Shown: in pieces, positions 27,461 to 35,869 of the stretch
How the letters are laid out: every line of letters begins with the position of its first letter
How positions within the stretch are numbered: the stretch's first letter is position 1
Assembly (NCBI GenBank): GCA_964574815.1
Contig: CAZNPL010000036.1
Span: 1 to 64,000 of the forward strand
Length of the DNA stretch: 64,000 nucleotides
Direction of reading: 5' to 3'
From: CAZNPL01 sp964574815
GTDB taxonomy: Bacteria; Planctomycetota; Phycisphaerae; UBA1845
Position numbers and translations under genes: made by a program
Notes under the pieces: generated by a model
What the model saw: the letters and a program-made list of their open reading frames with translations, nothing else
Database searches by the model: none
Told to the model about the DNA's origin: nothing

Positions 27461-29422
27461 ATGTGTGGAATTGTGGGCTTCTGGGAATTGAAGGAGAGCC
27501 GGGACAACATGAAGGCCATCCTCGACCGGATGCTCGATACCGTCGAGCATCGCGGACCGGATGGACGCGGTGCGCACGTCGATCATGCCGCCGGCCTCGC
27601 GATGGGCCACACACGGCTTTCGATCATCGACCTCGAGACAGGCGATCAGCCGCTCTACAGCGATGAACGCGATATCGTCCTTACCGCCAACGGCGAGTTT
27701 TACGACTACAAGCGGCTGCGCGCCGAGCTCGCGTGTGAAGGCGTCCGGTTCCGAACGAAAACCGACACGGAAATCGCCATCCCGTTCTACCGCCGGGACG
27801 CCCTCGACTTCGTGCACCGGCTGCGCGGCGAATTCGCCATCGCTCTGTTCGACGCCCGCCGCCAGCGACTCGTCCTGGTGCGCGACCGATTCGGCATCAA
27901 ACCGCTGTATTACAGGCTCACCGACGACGCAATCTATTACGGATCCGAAGTCAAGGCCGTGCTCGCGCACCCACGCGTGCCGAGCGAATTGTGCCCGCAA
28001 TCGGCCATCCACCAGATGATGCAGGTCATGGTGCCGGGCACAACCTCCTTCGTCGATGTCAAGGCCCTCAAACCGGGCCACATGCTCGTCGTCGAACGCA
28101 AGGGCGACAGGCTCGAAACAACGCAGAAGTGCTACTGGGACCTCGACTTCCCCCAGCGCGGCGACCACGACGCGGATCCGGACGCGGACTACTACGTCAG
28201 ACGCGTCCGCGAGCTCCTCATCGACTCGGTTGGCACGCGTCTCGAGGCCGACGTGCCCGTAGGCTGCTACCTCTCCGGCGGGATCGATAGTTGCTCCATC
28301 CTAGGTCTGGCCACCCCCTTGCAGCAATCCCCCGTGAAAGCCTTCACCATCAGCTTCGACCACGACGATTACGATGAGGCCGCCATCGCCAGCGAGATGG
28401 CCGCCCGCACACGCGCCGACCAGGAACTGCTGCAAGTAACCGCGGCCGAACTGTATGGGGAGTTCTTCTCGCGCGTGGCATGGCACACCGAACGCACCTA
28501 CTACAATACGCTCAGCGTCGCCAAGTGGCACATGAGCCGCCGCGTCCGCGAGTGCGGATTCAAAGTCGTCGTCACCGGAGAGGGCGCCGACGAACTGTTC
28601 GGCGGCTATCCCTTCTTCAAACGCGACATGTTCCTCCACGGCGACGGAGACGGCCGGGAGTACGCCCGACAGATGGAACAGGCCGATTCCGTCTTCCGCG
28701 GCGCCATCCTCGCGGAGCAGAAGCAGTCGCACCCGGCCTGGGAGGATCTGTGCGGCTTCACGCCCTCCTGGATCCAGCCGTGGATGCTGACGCTCGAGGC
28801 CTGCCGCCCGCTTTTCTCTCAGACCATCCGCGACCATCTGGCAACCTACGATCCGATCGCCGCCATTGCCGCCGAGATCGACCCCGCCATGGTGCGGGGC
28901 CGCCACCCCCTCGACATCGCCCAGTACACCTGGAGCAAGACCATGCTCGAAGGCCAGATCCTCACCTGGGGCGGCGATCGGGTGGACATGGCCAACTCCA
29001 TGGAGTCGCGCCCGGCGTTCCTCGATCACAACGTCGCCGAATTCGCCGTGCGCATTCCGCCGACGCTTCGCATTCGCAACGGCGTCGAGAAGTGGGTGCT
29101 CCGCGAGGCGATGAAAGGTGTGCTCCCCGAGGTGCTCTACAAGCGACAGAAGTTTGCCTTCATGGCCCCGCCGAGCCAGACCGACCCCGCAAAGCGCGAC
29201 GCCGTCAAGAAACTGACCGATCAGTGGCTCACCCGGGACCAGATAAATGAACTTGGCCTCTTCGACGCCGAACGCGTCGAAGATTTCCTTGAATCCTCAC
29301 AAGCCGCGCCGGATCCGGCAGCCGAGAAGCGCAAGGACATCATCCTGAACCACCTGCTGCAGATCCAAATCCTCCACGGCCTCTTCGTCGAGAAGGAAGA
29401 ACTGGTAGACAGCAGCGCGTAA
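27461..29422 (+). CDS. asnB: Asparagine-synthetase-type glutamine-dependent amidotransferase
   Basis: 653 residues. The glutaminase domain starts with the catalytic Cys2 (MCGIVGFW) and has RGPDG, NGEFYDY (77-83) and TDTE. The synthetase domain has the pyrophosphate loop SGGIDS (272-277) and GEGADELFGGYPFF, so both half-reactions should work: glutamine is hydrolysed, ammonia is channelled, and a carboxylate activated as acyl-AMP becomes an amide. It is ~100 residues longer than E. coli AsnB. Relatives act on substrates other than aspartate, for example in N-acetylglutaminylglutamine amide synthesis. Being 57 nt behind a carbamoyltransferase, it may amidate the carbamoylated amino acid. Ordinary asparagine synthesis remains possible. 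Confidence 0.88.
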   Translation: MCGIVGFWELKESRDNMKAILDRMLDTVEHRGPDGRGAHVDHAAGLAMGHTRLSIIDLETGDQPLYSDERDIVLTANGEFYDYKRLRAELACEGVRFRTKTDTEIAIPFYRRDALDFVHRLRGEFAIALFDARRQRLVLVRDRFGIKPLYYRLTDDAIYYGSEVKAVLAHPRVPSELCPQSAIHQMMQVMVPGTTSFVDVKALKPGHMLVVERKGDRLETTQKCYWDLDFPQRGDHDADPDADYYVRRVRELLIDSVGTRLEADVPVGCYLSGGIDSCSILGLATPLQQSPVKAFTISFDHDDYDEAAIASEMAARTRADQELLQVTAAELYGEFFSRVAWHTERTYYNTLSVAKWHMSRRVRECGFKVVVTGEGADELFGGYPFFKRDMFLHGDGDGREYARQMEQADSVFRGAILAEQKQSHPAWEDLCGFTPSWIQPWMLTLEACRPLFSQTIRDHLATYDPIAAIAAEIDPAMVRGRHPLDIAQYTWSKTMLEGQILTWGGDRVDMANSMESRPAFLDHNVAEFAVRIPPTLRIRNGVEKWVLREAMKGVLPEVLYKRQKFAFMAPPSQTDPAKRDAVKKLTDQWLTRDQINELGLFDAERVEDFLESSQAAPDPAAEKRKDIILNHLLQIQILHGLFVEKEELVDSSA

Positions 29423-29470
29423 CGAGTATGCAGACCGGTGTTCCGGTGCTATTGAGCAGCGGGAGCTTGT

Positions 29471-30217
29471 TCAACGAATGGGGTTGCGCTCCGTCAGTCG
29501 GGATCCGATCTCTTCCAGAATCGCAGCCGTCTCCGCCACGCGCACGTACCGATCCTTCAGTGACCCGATCGTGAACTCATGACGCTCAGGCGTCACCGTC
29601 GTGCATCCGTCGGACACCAGCGTCACGAAGTACCCCAGATCGCACGCGTCTCGAACCGTCGTTGAAATGCACTCATCCGTATAAACGCCCGTAACGTACA
29701 GCACGCGAATGTCGAGGTTGCTCAGCACATACTCGAGTTTCGTCGAGTTAAACGCCCCGCTGGTCGTTTTGTTGATGACGATCTCGTCCCCCTGAGGTGC
29801 GATGGGTTCGAGGAACTCGGCCTCTTTCGATCCCGGCGCCGCGTGCAGACCGAGGCGCTTGTGACCGGTGCTGCGATCGCGACCGTCCTGTGTCAAAGAT
29901 TGTATCCGCACGTGAATGATCTCGAGCTCGTGCGCCCGAAAGCAATCCTGCAATCGCCGCACGTTCGGAACCACCACGCGCTCCAACTGATTGAAGTAGT
30001 ACTCCTGGGCCTCGATCGGCACGCCGGCCCGTTCCGCGTCTTCGAAGACACCAAAGCCTCGCGCAGCATCGAGGTACTGCAAGTCGATGCACAGCAGCGC
30101 CGCCCGCTCCATGTGATCGCGATGAAACCGGTCGGGCGACGCAACGATCGACTCGCGGTAGATATCGCGAAGCGGGTCTACGTTGACAAATCGTGGATCT
30201 AGTTCGTTCCGGTTCAT
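29471..30217 (-). CDS. Isochorismatase-like cysteine amidohydrolase
   Basis: 248 residues. The nicotinamidase/N-carbamoylsarcosine-amidase fold with its full catalytic triad: D45 in LLCIDLQYLD, K150 in VINKTTSGAF and C183 in GVYTDECIS. These enzymes hydrolyse primary amides or ureido groups (nicotinamide, carbamoylsarcosine, ureidoacrylate). The frame extends to 30325 and would overlap the upstream hydrolase gene by 58 nt; I prefer the ATG at 30217, which leaves a 49-nt gap. It follows a carbamoyl-amino-acid hydrolase on the same strand and converges with the amidotransferase. In context it may strip the amide from the locus product. Confidence 0.85.
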   Translation of the reverse strand: MNRNELDPRFVNVDPLRDIYRESIVASPDRFHRDHMERAALLCIDLQYLDAARGFGVFEDAERAGVPIEAQEYYFNQLERVVVPNVRRLQDCFRAHELEIIHVRIQSLTQDGRDRSTGHKRLGLHAAPGSKEAEFLEPIAPQGDEIVINKTTSGAFNSTKLEYVLSNLDIRVLYVTGVYTDECISTTVRDACDLGYFVTLVSDGCTTVTPERHEFTIGSLKDRYVRVAETAAILEEIGSRLTERNPIR

Positions 30218-30266
30218 AGCTTTACGCGCTTCGGCCGCTCTTTGATCGGCGCTGCGTTCCTCTCCA

Positions 30267-31523
30267 TCATTCCGCTCCTGCCAGCCGCAACGCGGCCCGC
30301 AGCAGGACGTTGGCCCCCGCCTCAATATCCTCCCAGTGCGTCCACTCGGCCGGACTGTGGCTGCGGCCCCCGACGCTCGGAACGAAGATCATCCCGACCG
30401 GGGCCAGCCGCGCCATCACCTGGGCGTCGTGTGCCGCACCGCTCGGCATGCGATGCGACTCGATACCAAGCTCCCGCGCCGCCTCATCGAAAACCTCCAC
30501 GATCTCCGAATCGCACGCTACCGGCGGCACCTCGCTCAGAATGTCGAATTCAAACATCAGCCCTCGACGACGCGCGATCGCCGACAGCGCGATGCGAAAC
30601 GCGTCGCCGAGCTCGGCCAACGTGCCCGCATGCACGTCGCGCACGTCCAGTGTAAACTCAGCGAGGCCCGGCACCGTGTTCGCCGTTCCCGGGTGCAGCG
30701 AAACCCGTCCGATCGTGGCCACGCTGCTCTCTCCACCATGCTCCTCGAGCACGCGGGGCACCTCCCCGGCGAACTCGGCCAAGCCTGCAAAAGCGTCACG
30801 CCGTATCGGCATCGGCGTCGTCCCGGCATGGTCGGCCTCGCCTTTGAGCCGCACCGACCATTTGAACAATCCGGTGATCGCCTCTACCACGCCGATCGAC
30901 TTCCCGAGATTGTCGAGTACTGGCCCTTGCTCGATATGCAACTCCACGTACCCATAAACCGAATCCGGACTGCGCCGCGCCGCAAGCGCGTTGAGCGGAT
31001 CCAGACCGCGCTCCTTCATGGCATCCGCCAGCCGCAATCCGGAAAGATCCACCGCCGACTGTAAGATGTCGGGGTTGATCGCGCCGGCCATCGCGAGCGA
31101 TCCGAACAGGCCCCCGAAACGCCCCTCCTCATCGCTGAACGCAACCACTTCCAAGGGACGCTCCGTCTTGATCTCCTCTTCGCGAATTCGCCTAAGACAC
31201 TCAAACCCGCACAATACACCCAGTGCCCCGTCGAGCCGCCCGCCCGCCGGAACCGTATCCAGGTGCGAACCGATCACCAAAGCAGGCACGCCCTCATGCG
31301 CCCCGAGCCTCCCCACGACGTTCCCCGCTCCGTCCATCTCGACCGCCAGGCCCGCATCCTCTATGGCCTTACGCAGAGTCGCCCGCGCCTCGAAGTCCGC
31401 GGCCGAGAACCCAGGCCGATAGATGCCTCCGTCCTCACCCTGGCCGATCTCGGCGAATCGCTCGATCTCCGCGCGCAGCCGCGCCATGTCAACACTGAGC
31501 GCCTGATGCAGTCGTTCCGTCAT
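30267..31523 (-). CDS. M20-type N-carbamoyl-L-amino acid / allantoate amidohydrolase
   Basis: 418 residues, cytoplasmic zinc enzyme. Metal-site motifs are GSHLDTVPAGGRLDGALGV (H87, D98), SDEEGRFGG (E132/E133) and the family signature VELHIEQGPVL, with SHSPAEW near the end. Members (HyuC, AllC, beta-ureidopropionase) release CO2 and ammonia from ureido groups, here probably an N-carbamoyl amino acid. The start at 31523 has GGTAGG close upstream; a GTG at 31568 would add 15 residues. It is first in a two-gene unit with the cysteine amidohydrolase. Together with the opposing genes it makes a plausible reverse pathway. Confidence 0.87.
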   Translation of the reverse strand: MTERLHQALSVDMARLRAEIERFAEIGQGEDGGIYRPGFSAADFEARATLRKAIEDAGLAVEMDGAGNVVGRLGAHEGVPALVIGSHLDTVPAGGRLDGALGVLCGFECLRRIREEEIKTERPLEVVAFSDEEGRFGGLFGSLAMAGAINPDILQSAVDLSGLRLADAMKERGLDPLNALAARRSPDSVYGYVELHIEQGPVLDNLGKSIGVVEAITGLFKWSVRLKGEADHAGTTPMPIRRDAFAGLAEFAGEVPRVLEEHGGESSVATIGRVSLHPGTANTVPGLAEFTLDVRDVHAGTLAELGDAFRIALSAIARRRGLMFEFDILSEVPPVACDSEIVEVFDEAARELGIESHRMPSGAAHDAQVMARLAPVGMIFVPSVGGRSHSPAEWTHWEDIEAGANVLLRAALRLAGAE

Positions 31524-31890
31524 ATGCCTACCCGGCCGGCCACAAATTGCCCTTGAGAATATGCTCACCCTGGAGCCGCAGGCTCCCGCAAAAGAAACTC
31601 CGCCCTACAGCACCCGATAACGCCTCTCCACGCACGAGTTTATCCCACGAAGTGCAACCAGGGCAACCGGCAAACCGGAGTGCCCTGCTACCTTCGACCT
31701 CCACTCACCCTGGACTTTCCGTCTCCGACTTCCCGAGGCCGAGCGCGGCGGCCCCACGGTGTTAGTACGAGGAAAGTGTCGCACGAGCGTGAGAAATTGA
31801 AACCATGTTGCCGCCCCCATCGAACAGAATGACTGACGAGGTCGAGTAAAACGCGATTTTGACAAAGCAGCGTGCGAAGGGAGCAAAACA
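31524..31890. other. Divergent intergenic region
   Basis: 367 bases between the hydrolase unit and a small forward gene. A TTGACA sits at 31858 but is too close to the forward start (31891) to serve it. No RNA gene or further coding frame is evident. Confidence 0.45.
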
Positions 31891-32199
31891 ATGAGTATCA
31901 CGCTCGACACATTAAGGCAGCACCAACTGGTGATTCTTCGCCGCCTCAGAAAAGGCCCGCTCACCGAGTTTGAGCTCGCCGGCGAGGTGGCCGCGAGTTC
32001 CGGGTATACCGACGAACAGGCTGCAGACAGCATGGCCGACTGGCTGAAAGATCTTCAACAGGAGGGACTCGTCTGGGCGGGTACGCTCGCCAACGAGCGC
32101 GGTCAGCAGATCATGGCGGCCGCGCTGACCAGCCGCGGCCGGGAGGTCGTCAGGGGCGGGAGGGGCTTGGTTACGGACGGCAGCACTGCCGCGATCTAG
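31891..32199 (+). CDS. Small winged-helix-like hypothetical protein
   Basis: 102 residues. GGGAG lies 8 nt before the ATG. The pattern QHQLVILRRLRKGPLTEFELAGEVA followed by MADWLKDLQQEGLVWAGTLAN and ALTSRGREVVRGG looks like a winged helix-turn-helix: helix, recognition helix, then a two-strand wing ending in a 'T.kGr' turn. Likely a small DNA-binding regulator. No specific family recognised, and no obvious target among its neighbours. Confidence 0.55.
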   Translation: MSITLDTLRQHQLVILRRLRKGPLTEFELAGEVAASSGYTDEQAADSMADWLKDLQQEGLVWAGTLANERGQQIMAAALTSRGREVVRGGRGLVTDGSTAAI

Positions 32200-32295
32200 G
32201 GCGATGAGGAGCCTGCGAATCGACCGAAGCGGGGCCTCTTCCGCGATCAATCGATTAATTGACGTCATGCCCTTTTCGAAAGACGAGAACCAGCT

Positions 32296-32475
32296 ATGGG
32301 TAAACAGAGGGCCAAACAATTGCTGCTCGACCTGAGCCTCAACGTTGGACGCCTCAGCAAACTCGTTGAGATTGGAAAGTGTAGGCCTGACCGCCCGGAA
32401 ACTAAGCTAAGGAAGTCGAGCTCAGTGTCCAAGGAAACTCGGGCGCGAATGTCGGCTGAGAAACGTCTTCTCTAA
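32296..32475 (+). CDS. Possible 59-residue basic small protein
   Basis: Short open frame, MGKQRAKQLLLDLSLNVGRL and onward, ending AEKRLL, rich in Lys, Arg and Leu. It lies in the ~330-base interval between the winged-helix gene and the VCBS gene, which otherwise shows nothing. No strong ribosome binding site (GACGAGAA about 7 nt away) and no homologue recognised. It may be a remnant of a larger gene. Confidence 0.25.
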   Translation: MGKQRAKQLLLDLSLNVGRLSKLVEIGKCRPDRPETKLRKSSSVSKETRARMSAEKRLL

Positions 32476-32532
32476 AGTCGGCAACGCTCGCACGGAGACA
32501 TGCGAGCGCCAATGCGTTCGGTCGTCGCGCAG

Positions 32533-34302
32533 TCACCGCGGTCCGGTCTGCAGGCGTATCAATTCGGCGAAGTCGGGCAGGTCAATCCGTCCGTCTGCGT
32601 TCGAATCCATCATCTCGCATTCGACGGTAATGGGTTCGATACGGAAGCAGCGTTGAAAGACCGCTGCATCCACAAGATCCACGTCAGAATCGCCGTCAGC
32701 ATCGAGGTCACCGCAAGCGCAGTCTGAATCGTCGCAATCCCACAGCCCGTCGCAATCGTCGTCGATGCCGTTTTTGCAGTCCGTTTCAACCCCGCCGCAA
32801 TCGGCATCCACCGCGTCGAAACACCCATCGCAGTCGTTGTCCAGACCATCGGTGCACGTTGCCGCGGGCAACTCGTTTGAGTCCGGCAGGCCACAGTCCT
32901 CGGAACACGTGCACGAGTCTTCCGACGTGCTGCACACGCCGTCTCCACAGGTGGGGAGAGTACACATGTTCGTGCATCCGTCGGCGTCGATGATGTTTCC
33001 GTCGTCGCACTCCTCGCCGGGATCGAGGATGCCGTCGCCGCACTGGGGCAGCGTGCAGTCACCCTGGCATCCATCGCCGTCGATGATGTTCCCGTCGTCG
33101 CACTCCTCGCCGGAATCAAGGACGCCGTCGCCGCAAGAAGAGGTGCAGGCGTTCACAAAAACTCGAACGCCGTCAGCGAAGGCCACAGCCGCGTCCCGAG
33201 TCCCGTCACCGTTAACGTCGGCGATCTGAATCGAGGACGGGTCTGCGCCGACGGCATGCAAAGACGGCGTTCCAAGCGCTCCTGCTCCTGCGTTCAGAAA
33301 GAGACCGAGATCGTCGGAACTGAGATTGGCGGTGGCAACATCCGGAGCGTGGTCGCCATCCATGTCGCCGCACGCCACGGCTATGGCCCCATCGACTCCG
33401 TCGTAGCGTTGGGGCTCGCCGTACGCACCGTTTCCGTCATTCAAGAGTACGATGACGGAATCATCGACGAGATTGGCCGTGACCACATCGGGACCGTGCA
33501 TACCGTCCAGATCGCAGCACGCGACGGCGAACGGATTCGCTCCCACCGGGAAAGTTCCCACGGCAGCAAAGACGCCGGCCCCGTCGTTACCCAACACTGT
33601 GACACTCTGCCCGCTGAAGTCCGCCGTCAGAATGTCCAGGTCCGAGTCGCCGTCGACATCGCATGCGGCCAGTGCCTTTGGGCTGTCGCCGACCGCGTAG
33701 GATACTCGGCTGCCAAACGCTCCCGTCCCGGTGTTCAGCAATACCGAAACGCTGTCCGAGGTGAAATCGGCGGTCACGAGGTCGACGTGATCATCGGAAT
33801 CAATCTTCACACACGAGATATCCCACGGTGCTTCTCCGACGGCGTAACGAGTCGGCAAGCTGAAGAGCGGGACTCCCTCCACCCAGCCTTCATTGAAAAG
33901 TACGGACACGTCGTCAGAGGTGTGGTTGGCCGTCACCAGATCAACCAGTTCATCACCGTCGACGTCACAGCAGGCAACGGCAACGGGTTCGATGACCTCT
34001 TCCGGGTTATCGCCCACAGGAAAGCGAGTAGGGGGTGCAAACGTTCCATCGCCGTTATTGATCAGGACCGAGATCGTGTCGTCGCCGTCGTTAGCGGTGA
34101 CCAGGTCCTCGTTGCCGTCGGCGTTCAGGTCACATGCGAGGAGGGAGAACGGCGGGCTCTGTTGAAATCCGTCCGCCGTGGGATAGGTCGTTCCCGCGTC
34201 AAGACAGACATCCGCAGCCGCCGCGCCCCCGCTTACAAGCATTACAACGGCAAGCGTAAGAGCACCCCACCGCGGCTTGAAATGCAGCGACAAGTCGTGC
34301 AT
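32533..34302 (-). CDS. Secreted VCBS/FG-GAP protein with myxo-type disulfide repeats and dockerin-like C-terminus
   Basis: 589 residues. The signal peptide ends in GGAAAAD. Residues ~35-350 hold seven VCBS/FG-GAP units of the kind DLNADGNEDLVTANDGDDTI, each with a calcium-binding DxDxDG-like loop, predicted to form a beta-propeller. Two copies of the Myxococcus disulfide repeat follow (CGDGVLDSGEECDDGN and CGDGILDPGEECDDGN), then Cys/Asp-rich metal-binding-like segments (GLDNDCDGCFDAVDADC, GIDDDCDGLWDCDDSDC). It ends with a dockerin-like pair (DLDADGDSDVDLVDAAVF and DSNADGRIDLPDFAEL). GGGGAGAG precedes the ATG. Probably a calcium-stabilised extracellular adhesin-type protein; ligand unknown. 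Confidence 0.87.
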   Translation of the reverse strand: MHDLSLHFKPRWGALTLAVVMLVSGGAAAADVCLDAGTTYPTADGFQQSPPFSLLACDLNADGNEDLVTANDGDDTISVLINNGDGTFAPPTRFPVGDNPEEVIEPVAVACCDVDGDELVDLVTANHTSDDVSVLFNEGWVEGVPLFSLPTRYAVGEAPWDISCVKIDSDDHVDLVTADFTSDSVSVLLNTGTGAFGSRVSYAVGDSPKALAACDVDGDSDLDILTADFSGQSVTVLGNDGAGVFAAVGTFPVGANPFAVACCDLDGMHGPDVVTANLVDDSVIVLLNDGNGAYGEPQRYDGVDGAIAVACGDMDGDHAPDVATANLSSDDLGLFLNAGAGALGTPSLHAVGADPSSIQIADVNGDGTRDAAVAFADGVRVFVNACTSSCGDGVLDSGEECDDGNIIDGDGCQGDCTLPQCGDGILDPGEECDDGNIIDADGCTNMCTLPTCGDGVCSTSEDSCTCSEDCGLPDSNELPAATCTDGLDNDCDGCFDAVDADCGGVETDCKNGIDDDCDGLWDCDDSDCACGDLDADGDSDVDLVDAAVFQRCFRIEPITVECEMMDSNADGRIDLPDFAELIRLQTGPR

Positions 34303-34410
34303 TGCTCTCTCCCCATCTTATCGAGCACACCGCCTCAATTGCGCGCTTGACAGCGAGTATGAAACATAAGCGGGCCGAGCACCCCACTCAACCCGCTTAA
34401 TCTCGCTTGC

Positions 34411-34427
34411 AGCGGTCAAAGACCGCT
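34411..34427 (-). terminator. Perfect 7-bp hairpin downstream of the 33-residue gene
   Basis: AGCGGTC-AAA-GACCGCT forms a compact stem-loop 10 nt past the small-gene stop, without a U-run on the minus strand. It could stabilise or end the transcript. Confidence 0.3.
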
Positions 34428-34436
34428 TGCGTCTTG

Positions 34437-34538
34437 TTAGCCGATCAGTGCCATGAGGGCGTCGACCGCCTCCTGCGGCAGAATGTCGGCCAGCATCTCC
34501 AGCACTCTCGAAATCGCTTCGATCAATGCTTCAGGCAT
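34437..34538 (-). CDS. 33-residue amphipathic small protein
   Basis: Very short gene with a good ribosome binding site (GGAGAA, 4-5 nt before the ATG), a candidate promoter ~115 nt upstream and a hairpin just after the stop. The product (MPEALIEAISRVLEMLADIL, then PQEAVDALMALIG) is acidic and nearly all helix-forming, with Leu/Ile/Val on one face and Glu/Asp/Arg on the other: two amphipathic helices split by Pro. No homologue known to me. The complete expression signals make it more than a chance frame, but it is unproven. Confidence 0.45.
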   Translation of the reverse strand: MPEALIEAISRVLEMLADILPQEAVDALMALIG

Positions 34539-34996
34539 GAGTTTCTCCTTCAATAAACCATTGTTACCTTTCACTCCCCACCGCAACGCGGACGGCGTAA
34601 CCCCCTCCCCAAACCGGCATTTTGAGGAACTTCGGGGCCCCGCCCCTGTGTATCTCTACGCTAGAACCACTCAAATAGTGCGTCAAGAAAGCATATCGCG
34701 CGCGGTTCAAACATGACGCGCGCGCTTTCACCAGAGAGCGGTACGATGGGCCATTATCGGGCCTGCAAATATAAACATGTACTTATTCTTATTGTGTCGT
34801 GCCGACTCACTCATATGGACTCGCGAATTCCGCCAGGATTTCTCTCTGCTCGGACCCAAACGTGGTGGTCTGTCCGCACACGCTCCGATGCTTACCGGAT
34901 GTCCGTTCCCGCGGGTTCGTAGCCGGGTTTCAGGCGGACAGTCCGAAGCCATCTCGTCCGATCGCGTTCGCATCCCGGCCGGGCGCCGCTTACATC
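34539..34996. other. Intergenic region upstream of the small amphipathic peptide gene
   Basis: 458 bases holding the promoter at 34658-34686 and an AT-rich patch near 34770-34800 (aaatataaacatgtacttat), downstream of the SDR gene stop. No other gene seen. Confidence 0.4.
34658..34686 (-). promoter_or_regulatory. Putative promoter of the 33-residue gene
   Basis: On the minus strand TTGACG (34681-34686) and TAGCGT (34658-34663) are separated by 17 nt. The -35 match is good and the -10 match is weak. Confidence 0.33.
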
Positions 34997-35854
34997 TCAC
35001 TTCAGGCCGAAGCGGCGAAGGATGATACGGTCGATCAAGCGGTCGGAGAGGAGGGCTTGGGCTATGGGGGCCAGCTTGGCGGATGCGGTCACCCGGTAAC
35101 GGGTTTTGGGCTTGGTGCACTCGACGGCTCGGGTGATGGCGCGGGCTACTTTTTCCGGCGGGGCGCCTTTTTGGCCGAGTTGGTGCCGCCACTTCCTGTT
35201 CCAGGCTTCGTAATGTTTGTGGTAAGGGGAGTTCGGGTCGGCGGCTTTTTCGGTTACCGTGGCGACCGAGTTTTCTCGGAAGGCGCTTCTGATGGCGCCT
35301 GGTTCGATCAGAATGACGTGGATTCCCGTGCCGCGCAATTCCATTCGCATGCTGTTGCTCAGGGCGTTCAGGGCGGCCTTGCTGGCGTTGTAGGCGCCGG
35401 TCATGGGCAGCGATACGTGAGCGACCACGCTGGAGACGTTGATGATTCGGCCGGATCCGCTCTGTCGCATGGCAGCCAGCACGCGCTGCGTTAACTCCAG
35501 TAGCCCCACGATGTTCGTTTCAAACTGCTTTCTGATTTCGTCGGGGGTCAGCTCCTCGACCGCTCCGGATTGGCCGTAGGCGGCGTTGTTGACCAGGGCA
35601 TCGATGCGTCCCCATTCGTCACGGATCTCGTTGACGACGGCCTGGGCCGACTCGCTGTCATTGACGTCCAGCCTTCGGATGCGCGCACGGTCGCCGAAAT
35701 GCGAAAGTTCGTCCGTCAACTGCTGGATCGATTCCGGGCGGCGGGCGGTGGCGTAGACGGTGTGGCCACGGTCGAGCAGCATGTCGGTCGTGACGCGGCC
35801 GATGCCCGTGCTGCAGCCGGTAATGAGAACGATTCGATCGGTCAGCCGCGACAT
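34997..35854 (-). CDS. Short-chain dehydrogenase/reductase
   Basis: 285 residues, classical SDR. Cofactor motif TGCSTGIG (13-20), NNAAYG, the catalytic Ser in NVSSVVAH, and YNASK with the catalytic Tyr and Lys. The Arg pair after strand 2 (TARRPES) favours NADP(H). The C-terminal ~70 residues (KWRHQLGQKGAPPEKVARAI... RYRVTASAKL) resemble SDR family members acting on lipids or retinol-type substrates. It starts 15 nt after the stop of the 707-residue gene, so the two are probably one transcript. Substrate unknown. Confidence 0.85.
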   Translation of the reverse strand: MSRLTDRIVLITGCSTGIGRVTTDMLLDRGHTVYATARRPESIQQLTDELSHFGDRARIRRLDVNDSESAQAVVNEIRDEWGRIDALVNNAAYGQSGAVEELTPDEIRKQFETNIVGLLELTQRVLAAMRQSGSGRIINVSSVVAHVSLPMTGAYNASKAALNALSNSMRMELRGTGIHVILIEPGAIRSAFRENSVATVTEKAADPNSPYHKHYEAWNRKWRHQLGQKGAPPEKVARAITRAVECTKPKTRYRVTASAKLAPIAQALLSDRLIDRIILRRFGLK

Positions 35855-35869
35855 GTCGTCAGGACCACA

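Noticed and set aside
29434..29447. Hairpin ACCGG-tgtt-CCGGT between the convergent genes as a terminator
   Set aside because: Only 5 bp of stem and no U-run on either strand; too weak to call.
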